Assembly: GCA_022478985.1 (NCBI GenBank)
Contig: JAKSZP010000167.1
Location: 97,572 to 161,571 of the forward strand
DNA: 64,000 nucleotides
Reading direction: 5' to 3'
DNA from: Massospora cicadina
Lineage: Eukaryota > Entomophthoromycota > Entomophthoromycetes > Entomophthorales > Entomophthoraceae
The notes below the pieces were generated by a model. It was not told where the DNA came from. It did no database searches and saw nothing but the letters and a program-made list of their open reading frames with translations. A program made the position numbers and the translations under genes. Every line of letters begins with the position of its first letter. Position 1 is the first letter of the stretch. Shown one piece after another: positions 45,837 through 56,715 of this stretch.

Positions 45837-47718
45837 TTTTATTTAACCGAGGCAAGCTGACCAGGGGATGGACAGTATTGAAACTAAAAACTATAATATG
45901 AATTGACCGCCCTTTTGGGCAGTGAGACATAAAAAAAAAAATTAACCTACCAGGTTGCACAGCGGCGAGCTGCTTATCTTGTCATGGTGGAGGTGGAAGG
46001 GGGATTGGGTGGGTCGTCATCAGGCTCAGCATTGTAGAAGCGGAGCAATGCTGAGAGCAGGGGGTTGGGGCATCCGCGGGATGAGGGTCAAGATGAAGTA
46101 TATAGTTGTTGAGATTGACAATTTGGGCCTGGATTAAAGCCTCTATGAGTTCAGCAATGTGGTGTTCAGCCTTGACGTGAGCATCAAGAAGATGTTCTAT
46201 CTTTGAAGTATCTGCTCTTGTGGTGCGTTTGGTTGGGGAATAATCTGCAAGTTCAGCAATATGCTTGACAGCGGTGGTGGCAGTTTTATGTAGTTGTTGG
46301 ATTTCTTCTTTTGTGGTAGGAGGAAAATCAGAGAGGAACAAAGGGGGGTGCAGCCCTTTTTTAATTCTGCGACAGATTTTGAACACATTTTGCAGATACA
46401 GGGATTATTGATACAGACCAACACATCCTCGGCAAGTTGGTGATCACTTTTGGGAAAAGGTGGGTTTGGGTTTGGGGACGTATCAGTTGGTTGGGGCTGG
46501 GCCATCAAAGTCTTAATTTAGATAAGGTGTTAAATAAATTGATTAACTCGGCGGTGGGTTGTTGAATCAGATTTGGTCACTACATCCAATAAATTCCAGG
46601 GATTTTGGTTGATTCAGGAAGATCAGGTGGTAGGTGATTTTGGTTGGTTAGGTTTTGGGGCAGGAGATTTTCTGTATTGCAAATGGGTCCAATCCTGCTC
46701 CTGATTGGTTGTCATGGGTGTATATTGGCCAGCTTGAGTTGAGGTGCTAGATTTTGCTTCTGATTCTAGTGCATGGCATGTGGGAGTGGGGGCAGCCAAA
46801 ATCCCCACTCAAACGCTGTTGTGTGGCCTCATGGGTGGAGTTGGCTATGTTTTCAGAGTATGAATTATATAGGCATGCCTTTTTGTTGTAGTCCAATTCA
46901 TAACATAGGGGGCAAATTGTGCGATCATTGTCAGTGCAGGCCCAAAGTAAATGGTTGGGTGCTGATAGAATACAGGCATGTGGTGGGATATTCTGTGCCA
47001 AGTTCATCTGGTGGGGGGTAATGGCGACCATTGCCTGAGGTGCCACAAGGCGTCAGCACCACTTGGGACAATGAATTGGAGGATAGGGTTTTTGCATATG
47101 TGTACAACCCTGACATAAACTCCTCATAGAGTGTTTGAGGGGGAAGGTGTGAGGGGATGTTTGCAAAGGTTACCACAAGTGTGGTATCATCTGGGAGGCG
47201 TGTTTGGGTGGTGGTAATGAGGGTGTTTTTATAAAATTAATTGCGTAGCTGCTGCAGCGTCTGTGGCCTCTTCAGTGGGAATACCATACCAAAACAGCCC
47301 TTGTACAGAAGTCAATAAACCCTGCTGGCGCAAAGGTGGCCGCAGCCAGCTCAATTATTGCTTTGTCAGCATATGGGAAGAGGCATCAATACTCAATGTG
47401 GAGGCAAAAGCGAATATTGGATCAGGGTAGGGATAGGGGGTGGGGGTAGTTTGGGTGGGTTCATGCGTGATGGAGTGCTAAGTCCCTTGGGGGCATAGCA
47501 GCCAGATGTATTTGGAGGATTGGATGAGCCAGTCTGCACACTTTTGCATGCTGGGTGGTAAACACTAGCAGGTGGAGCACCGCTACCCCATACTGGGGCA
47601 GCAGGTGGTGGATCAGAGGACATAAATTTGGAGATTGGTGTGGTGAGGTGATGGAATAATTTGACTTGTCTTTCTAAAATTGCTTGAAAGCAATGTTAAG
47701 CAGAAAGAAAAGCTAAAT
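45837..47718 (-). mobile_element. ORF1-only non-LTR retroposon H3 (1882 bp), nested in H2
   Basis: It is flanked by an exact 12-bp TSD, agcatcactgta, at 45825-45836 and 47719-47730, placing it in the 3' tail of H2. The minus-strand 3' end, CATCCCCTGGTCAGCTTGCC then TCGGTTAAATAAAA, is nearly the same as the SINE tails and related to the LINE tails. It carries one ORF1-like frame. Confidence 0.88.
45982..47623 (-). pseudogene. H3 ORF1-like zinc-knuckle protein
   Basis: The start is MSSDPPPAAPVWGSGAPPAS at 47623, parallel to the H2 start. A central block AAATFAPAGFIDF is near 47330. The knuckle region reads TICPLCYELDYNKKACLYNS (the CCHC His is Tyr). The C-terminal part at 45982-46386 is helical and His/Ala-rich (AEHHIAELIEALIQAQIVNL, then NNYILHLDPHPADAPTP), homologous to H4 AEHQLAQYVEAMDTASL ... 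VADAPTP. It needs several frameshifts to join. Confidence 0.72.
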
Positions 47719-47759
47719 AGCATCACTGTAGTCATTGTAAAAATGGACAAAAGTGGAGA

Positions 47760-49340
47760 TCCAGGGTGTGGGCATTAGCGTGGTGGGACTGTAGGTGGTT
47801 GAAAAGTTGGTTACCTTCCTCAAGATCAGCTTGGTAGACAGCTTTAACAAATTTCGCTATGTGGTGTTCAGCTTGAATGCAGGCTTTGGGAAGTAGGGAA
47901 ATTTTATTGAGACTTTGTCAGGTGATTATTGCAGATGGGTCAAAATCTGCTAATTGTGCCACATGCATGACCGCATCAATGGCCTCAGTGGCCAATTTTG
48001 TGATTTCCTCCTGTACTGTTTTGAGGAAATAAGGGGGAAAATCGACTATACTCAGCCCATGTTGGAATTGAGAGATGTATTGGGCCACCGCTTTGCATAG
48101 GATTGGGCAATGGGGTGAGGCCACCGCTGCTAAGGCGAGATGGTGGTCACTTTGGTAAGGGATGGCATTGGGTTTAGGAGTGAATCGCTTTGGGGATAGG
48201 GATTTGTCAAAATCAGAATTGTAAAATTCAGCCCAAACACACTTAACTGGGCCAAGAGGTTTACTGAAGTCCTCATTAATGACAACGTTACCTGATTTGT
48301 CAATCTCAGCCAATAATTCTCATGGATTTTGGTTCACAGGAAGAGTAAATGAGGACTTTGGGTGTGCAGAACTCTAATGGGCTGCTTGGGCTTGAATGGT
48401 GGTCCAGGCTTGTTTCTGATTGGTGTGGGTGAAATTCACTGGAATAATGTGGGTGAGTTTGGTGGGGGCAAATTTCCCACTCTGGCCCATCAAATGAGAA
48501 CATTGAGCGGGAGGGGCAACAAAACGCCTATTTGTAATCTGCTGAATATGGCTCAGAGGCCACTCCAGAGGAAGTGGCTTGAGGCATAATTTTTGGAATG
48601 GTTGAGTTCAAAACAGAAGGGACAAATTTGCCGACCATTATCCACCTGAGCCCAAAAGAAATGCTCAGGTGCCACAGCGATACAAGAATGGGGGAGTTTG
48701 TTAGGCTATGGCAGGGTGGTGAGGGATTATGGTGGTAGTGGCGCGAGGTGCAGCAAGGCGCTCTGCTCCAGAAGGAATGGCAAAGACAAGAGTGGGCTGA
48801 GTCTCATAAAGCCAGAAGCCCTGCCATCAACTGATCTTAGAATAATTGGGGTGGTAGGTGAGATGGGAGGGATTCAAAGGACACCACTAAAGTGATGTTA
48901 GAAAGAAGATGAGTTCAGGTGGTAGGTTTAGGAGTGTTTTTGTATATTAGGGTAGTAGAAGCTGCTGCTGCAGCATCCTGCTCCGTTTAGAAGCCAACAT
49001 CAAAATTGCCCTTAAATAGGTGGAAATTTAATAAAGCCATCAGGTGCAAATGCAGCCATGGCTACTTTGATAATTGCCTTGTTGGTATATGGGAACAAAT
49101 GCCCGTAGTCAACTATTAGGCAAAATCAGATGTTGAAATGAGGGAGGGCGAGAGGATGGGGCAATAAGGGTGGATGCGCGCCAGGTGGAGCACTAATTCC
49201 CGTGGGGTGACAAAATGGCCTGAAGAAGATGGTGGGCTATTAGACCCTGTGCAAATGCATTTACCCGCAGGGTGGAAAACGCTAGATGGTGGAGCATTGC
49301 TATCCCACATTGGAGCAACAGACGGTGAATCCTCAGACAT
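47760..49340 (-). pseudogene. H2 ORF1-like zinc-knuckle protein
   Basis: The start is MSEDSPSVAPMWDSNAPPSS at 49340. After frame changes, a zinc-knuckle remnant QICPFCFELNHSKNYA lies near 48580-48640. The frame 47918-48313 reads PNAIPYQSDHHLALAAVASP and AIDAVMHVAQLADFDPSA, a C-terminal helical region shared with H3 (TTAVKHIAELADYSP), followed by AEHHIAKFVKAVYQADLEEG near 47810-47880. No enzyme domain is present. Confidence 0.7.
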
Positions 49341-49432
49341 TTTTAAAAATGGGCATGGCCATATGACAGTGGAAAATTAAGCGCTTTTTTCTTTTTAAAA
49401 TCACTTGAAGTGAGATTGAGCATAAAGAAAGG

Positions 49433-50340
49433 TCCCAACTTATTATATAGAGAACCTTATTTAATTTGATTGTCCTTGGTTAAAGATTGTAGCTTTGCCA
49501 TAATGTCCTTAGATTAACAGTACCATAGTTTGGGTCTGCTAATTAAGTCATAGATGCAATCCTCTTCAGCAGAGAATAGAGTCAGTATGGGTAATTAAGA
49601 GAGTCCATCAGCATTTTGGTGTATAGTTCCAGTGCAATGGTGAATTGAAAGGTCATAATTCTGAAGTTTTAGAGCCCATCTAGCTAAACGTCCATCATGA
49701 TCCTTCATTTGTTGTAAACATTTTAGAGATGTAGAATTGTGATGATAGTAAAATGTTTTCCATAAAGGTAAGGGTGAAAATTCTTGATGGCTGATAGGAC
49801 TGCAGGGCACTCTCTCTCAGTAACATTATAATTGCGTTCTGTTTTGGGAAGGGTTTTACTATAAAAAGTGATAGGGAGAACTACTAGATTGGAGTCATGC
49901 TGAGCTAGGATAGCCCCAATACCTACATCACTGACATCTTTAAAAAAAGAAAAAGCTATAAAAAATCAGGGTGAGCTAAAATAGGGGCACTAACTAAGGT
50001 TTGTCATAAAAGTTCAAAAGCTTGCTGTTTCTATTCTTCTCATTAAAAAAGCTTCCTTGTGTAATAAATATATACTAAAGGGTTCCACAATTTCAGAAAA
50101 ATAGGGGATGAATCGTTAATAATAACAAACCTTCCTAAAAACACTTGAATATCATGCAAGCTCTTAGAAACAGGCATGTCCATAAGGCTTGAATCTTATT
50201 AGACAAGGGTAAAATCCCTTCATGTTTAACCTTATAACCTAAAAATTCCATTTTGGTTTGAAAAAGCACACTTAAATGGTTTAGGCTTAAGAGAAGCTTG
50301 GCGCATTCAGCCAAATACTTCTTTTAAATGGGCTAAGTGC
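49433..50340 (-). pseudogene. G3 RNase H and connection region
   Basis: The minus strand reads SLHDIQVFLGRFVIINDSSP (connection region, near 50120-50180), then CPAVLSAIKNFHPYLYGKHF (49740-49800) and RLARWALKLQNYDLSIHHCT (49600-49700), which are RNase H motifs. It ends GSLYNKLG at the H2 insertion, the first codons of the integrase linker. Stops are present. Confidence 0.8.
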
Positions 50341-50830
50341 TCATTAAAAGTATAAGAAAAAATTGGTAACATCATCTAAAATAAACTAAAATGCAAGAAA
50401 GTTTCAGATCGCCAAATAAGCCATCCATGGCCCTTTGAAAAGCATCAGGAGCATTACAAAGCCCCTGAAGCATACTAGTAGGTTCAAATAACCCTTTAAT
50501 AGAAATTAAAGCACATTTTTGACGATCTTCAGGAGAAAGTTCAATTTGCCAGTAACTACTAGCAAGGTCCATGGCCAAAAAAATGTGATCCAGACAATAA
50601 TCTTAATGAGTCATTGCTGTGAGGTAATGAATATGAATCTTTCTGGGTAAAAGCATTAAGACGATGATAATCCAAAGAACTCTATGACCTTCATCCTTTT
50701 TTCGGATAATCAGTATAGTGGAAGCCCATGGACTTTAGGAGGGCGTTTCTAGCCCAGCTTCAAGGAGTTGTTTTAATTCCACTGTACTTGAGCCTCCTCA
50801 ACTTTAGACTTTTGATAAGGCCATGCTCGG
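50341..50830 (-). pseudogene. G3 reverse transcriptase
   Basis: The minus strand gives ELKQLLEAGLETPS, SPWASTILIIRKKDEGHRVL, then MAMDLASSYWQIELSPEDRQ, CALISIKGLFEPTSMLQGLC and NAPDAFQRAMDGLFGDLKLS. The polymerase box is lost (CILVYFR then a stop instead of YLDD). It is otherwise a typical Ty3/gypsy RT. Confidence 0.88.
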
Positions 50831-51830
50831 ATAGGGAGAATATCCCCATCTTTACCTGATGTTGTACATTTTTCATTAACCCAAAATCTCCTGAGCCATT
50901 GGCAAATATATCTGCATGCTCTTCAATTAGAGCCTCAGCTGCTTGTTGTTGTTCTGGAGTAATTGAATTCCCATATTCAACTTTGACTCTAGCAATGATA
51001 GGGGGGTCATCTAACCCAAAATCACGTAGCTCCCCACATCCAGAGACAGATAATATTTCATTTACAGGAGTAGGCCTTACATAAGTGATAGTACTATTCC
51101 GATTCAATTTCTTAGGTCAAGAGGTAAGATTAGCTAATAAAACTAAAATAGTTCCATTATATGCGGATCAAGGATACTGAGACAGGTTAAGGCCTCTAGA
51201 TGGGAGGGGTTAGAGTTACCTGAGATCTCTAATAAATAATCAGTTGCCACTAATACTTGTACTTCAGTATCAATTATAACTTGAGCTTTAGGAGGAATTG
51301 TAATTGAGTTATTAGAATATAAAGGCATTCCTTCAGAAGCACAGACTGATGGAGGCGGAAGAATAGTCTTAGGTCCTAATATTTGATATTTAAGACAAGA
51401 GGTAGAGTTAAGGTATTCCAATAGACAAACATTTCATTTTAGATTGCCCTTATCATTTGAGACATCCTGTAAAATTAAAGGTACTTGGTATCCAATTATA
51501 GAAAGATATTATCCTTATGGAGAATAACGCATCAAAATCAATAAGAAATTTGGTTTCCAAAAGCAAGTCATAGCAGTTATTGTCCAACACTACTGAAGGG
51601 GCTGAGATAATTCATTTTCCAAAGCGCATTGGAAGGGAAGTATAAGCTCCTATGGATTTAGTATTTGAGGGACCAGAAGTTACATAGTTTTGAGAGTGGT
51701 TTAAATCCAGCACAACTTTAATTTTTGCATAAGCTGAATGAGATCACAGTTATGAGAGATCCGTGTCAATTATAGCTAACACTTTTACTTTATGTGCCAC
51801 GACCTCCACTTGAGTCATATTAGTACCAAA
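50831..51830 (-). pseudogene. G3 aspartic protease and protease-RT linker
   Basis: Near 51740-51790 the minus strand has VLAIIDTDLS (the active-site D-T-G appears as D-T-D), followed by TSGPSNTKSIGAYTSLPMRF, parallel to the protease segment of G1 (GPAGPNNTHAIRAYSSMPIR). The frame 51143-51421 (ILPPPSVCASEGMPLYSNNS) and 50760-51107 (AEALIEEHADIFANGSGDFG) form the linker that leads into RT. Confidence 0.72.
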
Positions 51831-52029
51831 ATGCAGGATTAAAAACACTGAAGGACTAATAGGTCAAACTGAATTAGAAGATGAAACAGAAACGCAAGAA
51901 TAATTAGTATCTTTGTTGACTAAATCATCAGGATATCAAGTTCACCTGGAGCAGAGATCACATAACAGTCTTTAAAGGTATTAAAATTTTGAGAATGAGG
52001 CATAGGAGGTATGTCAGCACAGGGAGCCT

Positions 52030-54180
52030 CTTGCCCTATGCTGACTCCTCTTTTTCAACTCATCAGCTTGCTTCTTCCAACATTGTTGTTGCATATGACT
52101 GACTAAACCTCAGTATCTGCAAGAATCCTTCTTAGGTTTAGGTTTGGGTTTAGGAGGCACCGCATGGACATAGGAGCGAGGTTTATGAGCAGAAGATGGA
52201 TGCACCATCCTATTAGGAATCTCTATTAATGCCTCTTTTATGTAGATACTAGTTTGAAAATTACCTTTAAGAGATATCAAATGAAGTAACAGCTGAGTAT
52301 GAGAAGCAAACGCTCTCATCACAGTCAAAATGGCATCATTTTTATAATAGAATCACAAGTAGCGAGAATCTGGGCATCATGATAAAATCGCTTAGAAATT
52401 CTTGAATAGATTCTCCTTGCTTAACTTGGATGCTCATGAAGGCTTACTTTTGATTAGACAGGATTTGTTCACTTAAAAATTCCTTAATAAGGGAAGTTCT
52501 CACTTGAACCTACGTCTGACAAACCTTAAGGTGAGGGACCATAATTCTAAAGTAAATAAACTTAAACAAGAAGTAATATGCCGCACTTTTTGTTGATCAG
52601 TTACTCCATCCATCGCTCTCTCATATACAAATAAAAAGGAGAATACTACCTTAATCTGGCTCATAATTATATTTAAAGTTATGTTTGAAAGAGACAGGCA
52701 TATTGCTTAATATGTGAATGCCTGATACCGGGACTGGATCAGCCTCAGAAGGTTTAGACTCATGGATAGGGACTTGAGTTTTAATTTGATCAACTTGTTG
52801 ACAAATTGTTAATATCATCTTATAAGTTATGAGCCCATTGAGTAAGGTGATCATCAAAAAGAAAATTGATTTAAGTTAGAGATTGAAGCGAACATCTCTT
52901 CTTGCTCTTTCTCAATTATTCCATTATTAGCGGTTAAGCAGTCCATGGTCATGGATAACATTGCAAAAGGTGTTCTTTGAGCTGTTTGATTAGCATTGCA
53001 TAAGCATTGAGCAATGTCAACACCATCCAATAAATTATTTAACGAAGAATACAGATTAGTTGGGTGGCCTTCCAAAGTAAGAAACATCCCTGGGCTATGG
53101 CTCATACTTGGTTTTCTAAATCTTGAACTCTAAGTACCAATTAGTTCTGAGCTTCAGAGTCAGGAAACAAAGTTTGAGGGCTGGGTGGACCTGAGGATCC
53201 CAGGGGCCCTTGAGGACCGTCATGACCTACAGGCTCAGGGGGACCCTGTTGGCCAATGATCCCTGAGGACCTCGCTCACCAGTAGCCCTAGTGTCACAGA
53301 GGGAGAACTAGGGAACCTAGAGGTTTAGGAGGGCCCATAGGACCAGGTCAACCTTCACAAATATTATCCACAACTCAGACAAGTTGTTGAAGTAGCTTGT
53401 CTAGTTCAAAAAAGCGTACCTCATATTTGGTTCATAACTGTCCTAGTTGAATAGTAAACTCCTCTTCAAAAGTAGTTATTCAACGATGGATAAATTTTAA
53501 TAGAACCTCAGTAACCTAATGAGATACTTCCTGACTTAAATACCTCACAACTCCATTATTAATTCTAACAAGTTGGTGTGCAAATCATTAATTACTTTCA
53601 ATTGTCAATCATGGTCTCTTAATTATCACAAACAAAGTTAGAAGCAGGTTCATAAAAAGATGATAGCTAAGAATGAAACTGCTGAGCCATAGTCAACTGG
53701 CGTTGAATCTCCAGATTATGTAGCCCCAAGATCTAAATCAAATGATAAATGGCAAAATGCACATACTTCTGAGATACTTCTCCCTTCTGGCAAACCTGAC
53801 TTCAGTATGTTAAAATACAGCTTGGTTATATAATTTCATCATGTTAGATGATACCTTAGATGCTCATTCTTGATTGGGATGTGCTCCTGGATGAGTAGCC
53901 CCTTTTATTAGATCTTTAACTGTTTCTGCTACATCAGCAGGCTGAAAGTGATAGTCTGTTTGGTTAGGGCCTTCAATATTAAAATCATAGATGCTTGAAT
54001 TTAAAGATTTTTAATATCAGCAGAAGGCACCTCCTGCCTGTTGGTATGTACCCACTGCTAGATGCTCTTTAATTCCTCTGAAGTGGGACTACCTTTGTTG
54101 AAAGTATTAATTATAGTTAAATTATGTTTTTACCAGGTAGCCTCAGAAGCAGACCTGAAAGGGAGCATCAGTATTGGAGT
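52030..54180 (-). pseudogene. G3 gag with CCHC knuckle remnant
   Basis: The minus strand at 52030-52330 contains SSAHKPRSYVHAVPPKPKPK, then a knuckle CRY-stop-GLVSHMQQQC, that is C-x2-(C lost)-x4-H-x4-C with the second Cys codon now TGA, then WKKQADELKK. Upstream frames at 52651-53105 (SLNNLLDGVDIAQCLCNANQ) belong to the gag body. From 53110 to 54180 the sequence is decayed with no clear domain. Confidence 0.6.
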
Positions 54181-54202
54181 TTATTGAGAAATTTCAAGTT
54201 TC

Positions 54203-54703
54203 TGGCGCTACAGAGGCTACAAAATTGTTAGTTTCATGGCGCTAGCAAGAGAATGAAAAAATGCAACGAAATTATTAGTCTTTGTTGCAATAATGGATTC
54301 CAATCAGAATAATGAATTTTGACCTTAATGTAACCAAATAGAGACTACTCAAGGCAGAATATGTGGTACTTTATTAGTTAGATTTAGAATTATTTATAGG
54401 TCTAGATTTTTGTAGAGATCTCATGCTTGAAATGAGGTAAGATCTTTGCTGTTAGAGGACTAATATGACGGATTATCTGATTTGATACAATTTTTTAGAT
54501 GAGATCAACATTCACCTCGTGGGATCAACCCTTTTGAAATGCATAATCTCCTTGGAAAGATTAGCCTTTTCAGGAGGGTAAGACCAATAATAACAAAGAG
54601 TTGATTGTGGTCTAAAAGAGAATCAGGTATATCTGGCAGATTTTATACAACCTTATTAGACCAAGTTGTCAAACCTCAATCTTTATTAGAATAGTTTAGT
54701 GCA
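54203..54703 (-). repeat. G3 5' LTR (about 500 bp)
   Basis: It aligns with 44019-44471. Minus-strand ends are TGCACTAAAC and TAGCGCCA. The G1/NA/G5 type of primer-binding site is not present after it; the following bases are GAAACTTGAAATTTCTC. Confidence 0.85.
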
Positions 54704-55075
54704 GAATAATTCCAACAGGAGACTGGTAAAATGATAGTAAGATCAGTGAGCTCATATATGCTTAGATTCATGGCTGGGTACTACTCAACATATCAGGAAA
54801 GACATTTAATGTAATGGATTAGGAGGCACCTGATCTGTACATTGCTTCAGATCAGATAGCGTTCAATCTGAACATGGTCTTGATCCAAAGGGCATTAAAC
54901 TCAGAAAGGTTAGAGCTGGGAAGATTCGCCATCCCAAACCCAAATTACATCCATGGAATGATGTTGGGCTTATGCACGGCAAGGATGGTGATCCATTAGG
55001 ATGGGGAATTTCCGCTAATGATGTGTTGGATGGTGCTCAAAAGAGCTTAGCTGTGGAGGAGCTTATTCCATACTA
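54704..55075 (+). pseudogene. G2 pol C-terminal tail
   Basis: G2 coding sequence resumes after G3. A clean stretch of about 75 codons reads SVQSEHGLDPKGIKLRKVRA, GKIRHPKPKLHPWNDVGLMH and ISANDVLDGAQKSLAVEELI, ending at a TAG at 55073-55075, about 15 bp before the polypurine tract. Position and basic character fit the C-terminal tail of an integrase, but no named domain is visible. Confidence 0.6.
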
Positions 55076-55089
55076 GCAGGGCACTATTT

Positions 55090-55421
55090 AGGGGGGATGT
55101 TACAGCCCTGAAGGGCAGTTGCGTCTTTTATGAGGAAAACGGAAATTGAATAAAGGAAAACTTGCTTGCTAATAGGAAATATTATAATATTAAAAATAAT
55201 TAAGCGGATTAGATCAAAAATATGAGCTCAACCAGTGAGCTTGGTGTGGCGTTGGCATCATTCATGGCCCTTTCCTGGTCCCAGACTATGCTGTTGATGT
55301 GCAGCGTCGTGGGTACAGTGGTACAAGAATATGTGGCAATGACGAGGCATGGCGGTTGGGTTCAGGGATGGGCTTCTGCAGGCCTGTCCCTAGTATGGTC
55401 AGTAACATGGCTCTTACTGCC
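55090..55421 (+). repeat. G2 polypurine tract and 3' LTR start, cut by G4
   Basis: AGGGGGGA at 55090-55097 is followed directly by TGTTACAGCCC, the canonical polypurine tract and LTR start. The LTR runs to 55421, where the G4 LTR begins. A 70-codon frame at 55222-55434 with hydrophobic stretches lies here but is probably chance. The rest of the LTR should lie beyond the window. Confidence 0.7.
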
Positions 55422-56534
55422 TGTCAAAATCTGAGGATTGCTCGCTTGAAAATTGATATCCTGCACACTTATTCAGCTCGAAGTTTCTCCAGATAATCAT
55501 CAATATGGCCAGTGGCTTACAGTATATTCGTCGTTTAGAAACTCACTAGGCCTATTAATATAACCCTGAGGCTTCTGGTCAATTTCAGGCGTAATTTTCC
55601 TGACATATTTGGGAACTTCTTACAAGGCGGGTTTCAATATAAACTGGGTATTTGGTCCTTCCAGTTTGTCAACCCTTCTCCAAAGAAAAGATTCAGTTTA
55701 GAAAACCAGAAAGAGATGGAGTAAAAAACTATTTATCATAAGGTATTACTTGATGATCAGTCATTAGGCCAGGCGCCGGTATGTAAACCTCTAAGGCATC
55801 TCCTGGCCACATTCAAGCACAAAATTTCAACAGATATTTTACCACCTCAGTTCGTCCCTTGAACCGATATGACTGAGCCTTTTCTTAGGTTTATTGGTGG
55901 CAAAATACTCTCAAAATTGGGAGGATTTCAGGTACAAAAATTGCGATAAACGAATGCAAAATTGTCCTAGGATCTTCAGGATCTGAGTTTGGTCATACTG
56001 CTGACGAAATACACCTTTTGTGAAATTCTTGTCCTGATTGAAGTAAATGATGTACCCCTAATCGGGATGTTGGCAGACCTCTCTCTCAATAGCACTAGGT
56101 ACTTACTTTCAGACAGTCCATGCAAGTGCTATCATGCTGATTATGCAGATTGACATACAAATTTTGCCCTAGGGTATAAAATTGATTATGTTTATTCGTT
56201 CATCTGATGGTCCAGGTGATTTTTAGATGTTAACTTTGGGTCAGTCCCAAACAATATTGTATACAAGTTAGTTGATTGAGTTCCTGTTAGTTGGGACCAA
56301 TTGCTAAAATTTTATGCTTAGGAAGCTGGCCATAATATGTGAGCGTATTCAGCTCAAGCGCTCTGATAAAATATTTGATCAAATTGCCATTGAGATATTC
56401 ATCCTGAATTATATATAATTGCAATAGGCTTTTGAGGTGAGGGTATAGGTGTTAGCTCAAGCGTTAAAGGGATAATCAGCTCAATCTGATGGTTGTCAAA
56501 GGTTTATTTTTGAGTCAACTATCAGAATCTGACA
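55422..56534 (-). repeat. G4 3' LTR (1113 bp)
   Basis: The ends form an inverted repeat: plus start TGTCAAAATCTGA, plus end TCAGAATCTGACA (11/13 match when folded). On the minus strand the LTR follows CAAAAGGGGGAAAA, a good polypurine tract. No partner LTR is in the window, so the left limit rests on the inverted repeat. Confidence 0.7.
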
Positions 56535-56715
56535 TTTTCCCCCTTTTGACTCAAACATAAGCCCTAAGAAACCTGATTAGCCTTTGTTGGTCTGTTATTA
56601 TTGGCCTGAATGTTTTAAGTAGCATGGAGATGGGTTTTCTATTTGTTAACTTCATCCCAAACGCCTGATGAGTCAAAACTCTGATCCTCTTATTGTTAAT
56701 TTCAGCTAAAATGCT
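56535..56715 (-). pseudogene. G4 integrase extreme C-terminus
   Basis: The minus-strand frame reads ILAEINNKRIRVLTHQAFGM, KLTNRKPISMLLKTF and QQRLIRFLRAYV then a stop, just before the polypurine tract. It continues from 58627-59103 once H4 is removed. Confidence 0.6.

Larger units (their letters stand above)
45600..49432 (-). mobile_element. ORF1-only non-LTR retroposon H2, carrying H3
   Basis: It interrupts G3 integrase between YNKLG and SKWLP. Imperfect TSDs share tcccaactt at 45583-45591 and 49433-49441 and continue with related T/A-rich sequence. The minus-strand 3' end is AATAAAATTTAAAAA. Without H3 its length is about 1.94 kb. Its 5' end carries GCATAAAGAAAGG, similar to the 5' ends of the other H elements. 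Confidence 0.8.
44019..54703 (-). mobile_element. Ty3/gypsy LTR retrotransposon G3
   Basis: It has similar terminal blocks at 44019-44471 and 54203-54703 (shared GGCGCTACA, TGGATTCCAATCA, CATGGGATCAACCCTTTTGA-type sequence). The minus-strand gene order is gag (54.2-52.0), protease (51.8-51.1), RT (50.8-50.3), RNase H (50.3-49.6) and integrase (49.6-44.6). H2 with H3 interrupts the integrase start. Without these insertions it is about 6.8 kb. It lies inside the G2 integrase/pol tail. The exact TSD is unclear, though aataat occurs on both sides. Confidence 0.88.
34546..55421 (+). mobile_element. Ty3/gypsy LTR retrotransposon G2, host of most other insertions
   Basis: Plus-strand pieces appear in gypsy order: gag (34.6-36.6 kb), protease (36.9-37.3), RT and RNase H (40.3-42.2), integrase (42.5-44.0), pol tail (54.7-55.1), polypurine tract and 3' LTR start (55098). 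Insertions are L5, S1, S2, G3 and G4. No 5' LTR lies between L0 and gag, so G2 most likely begins left of the window with L0 inserted in it. Its 3' LTR is cut by G4 at 55422 and should resume beyond the right edge. It is heavily decayed. Confidence 0.7.

Noticed and set aside
45837..49432. Tandem head-to-tail duplication of H elements
   Set aside because: The exact 12-bp TSD around 45837-47718 shows that H3 inserted into H2, so no tandem duplication is needed.
55141..55200. Host gene or intergenic DNA between transposons
   Set aside because: Every stretch over 300 bp could be placed in an LTR, a LINE, an H element, a SINE or a gypsy interior. No non-transposon gene could be supported.
55222..55434. 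70-codon plus-strand frame with hydrophobic stretches that could look like a small membrane protein
   Set aside because: It lies inside the G2 LTR and runs across the G4 LTR boundary, with no homologue recognisable and no supporting structure. Chance frame.
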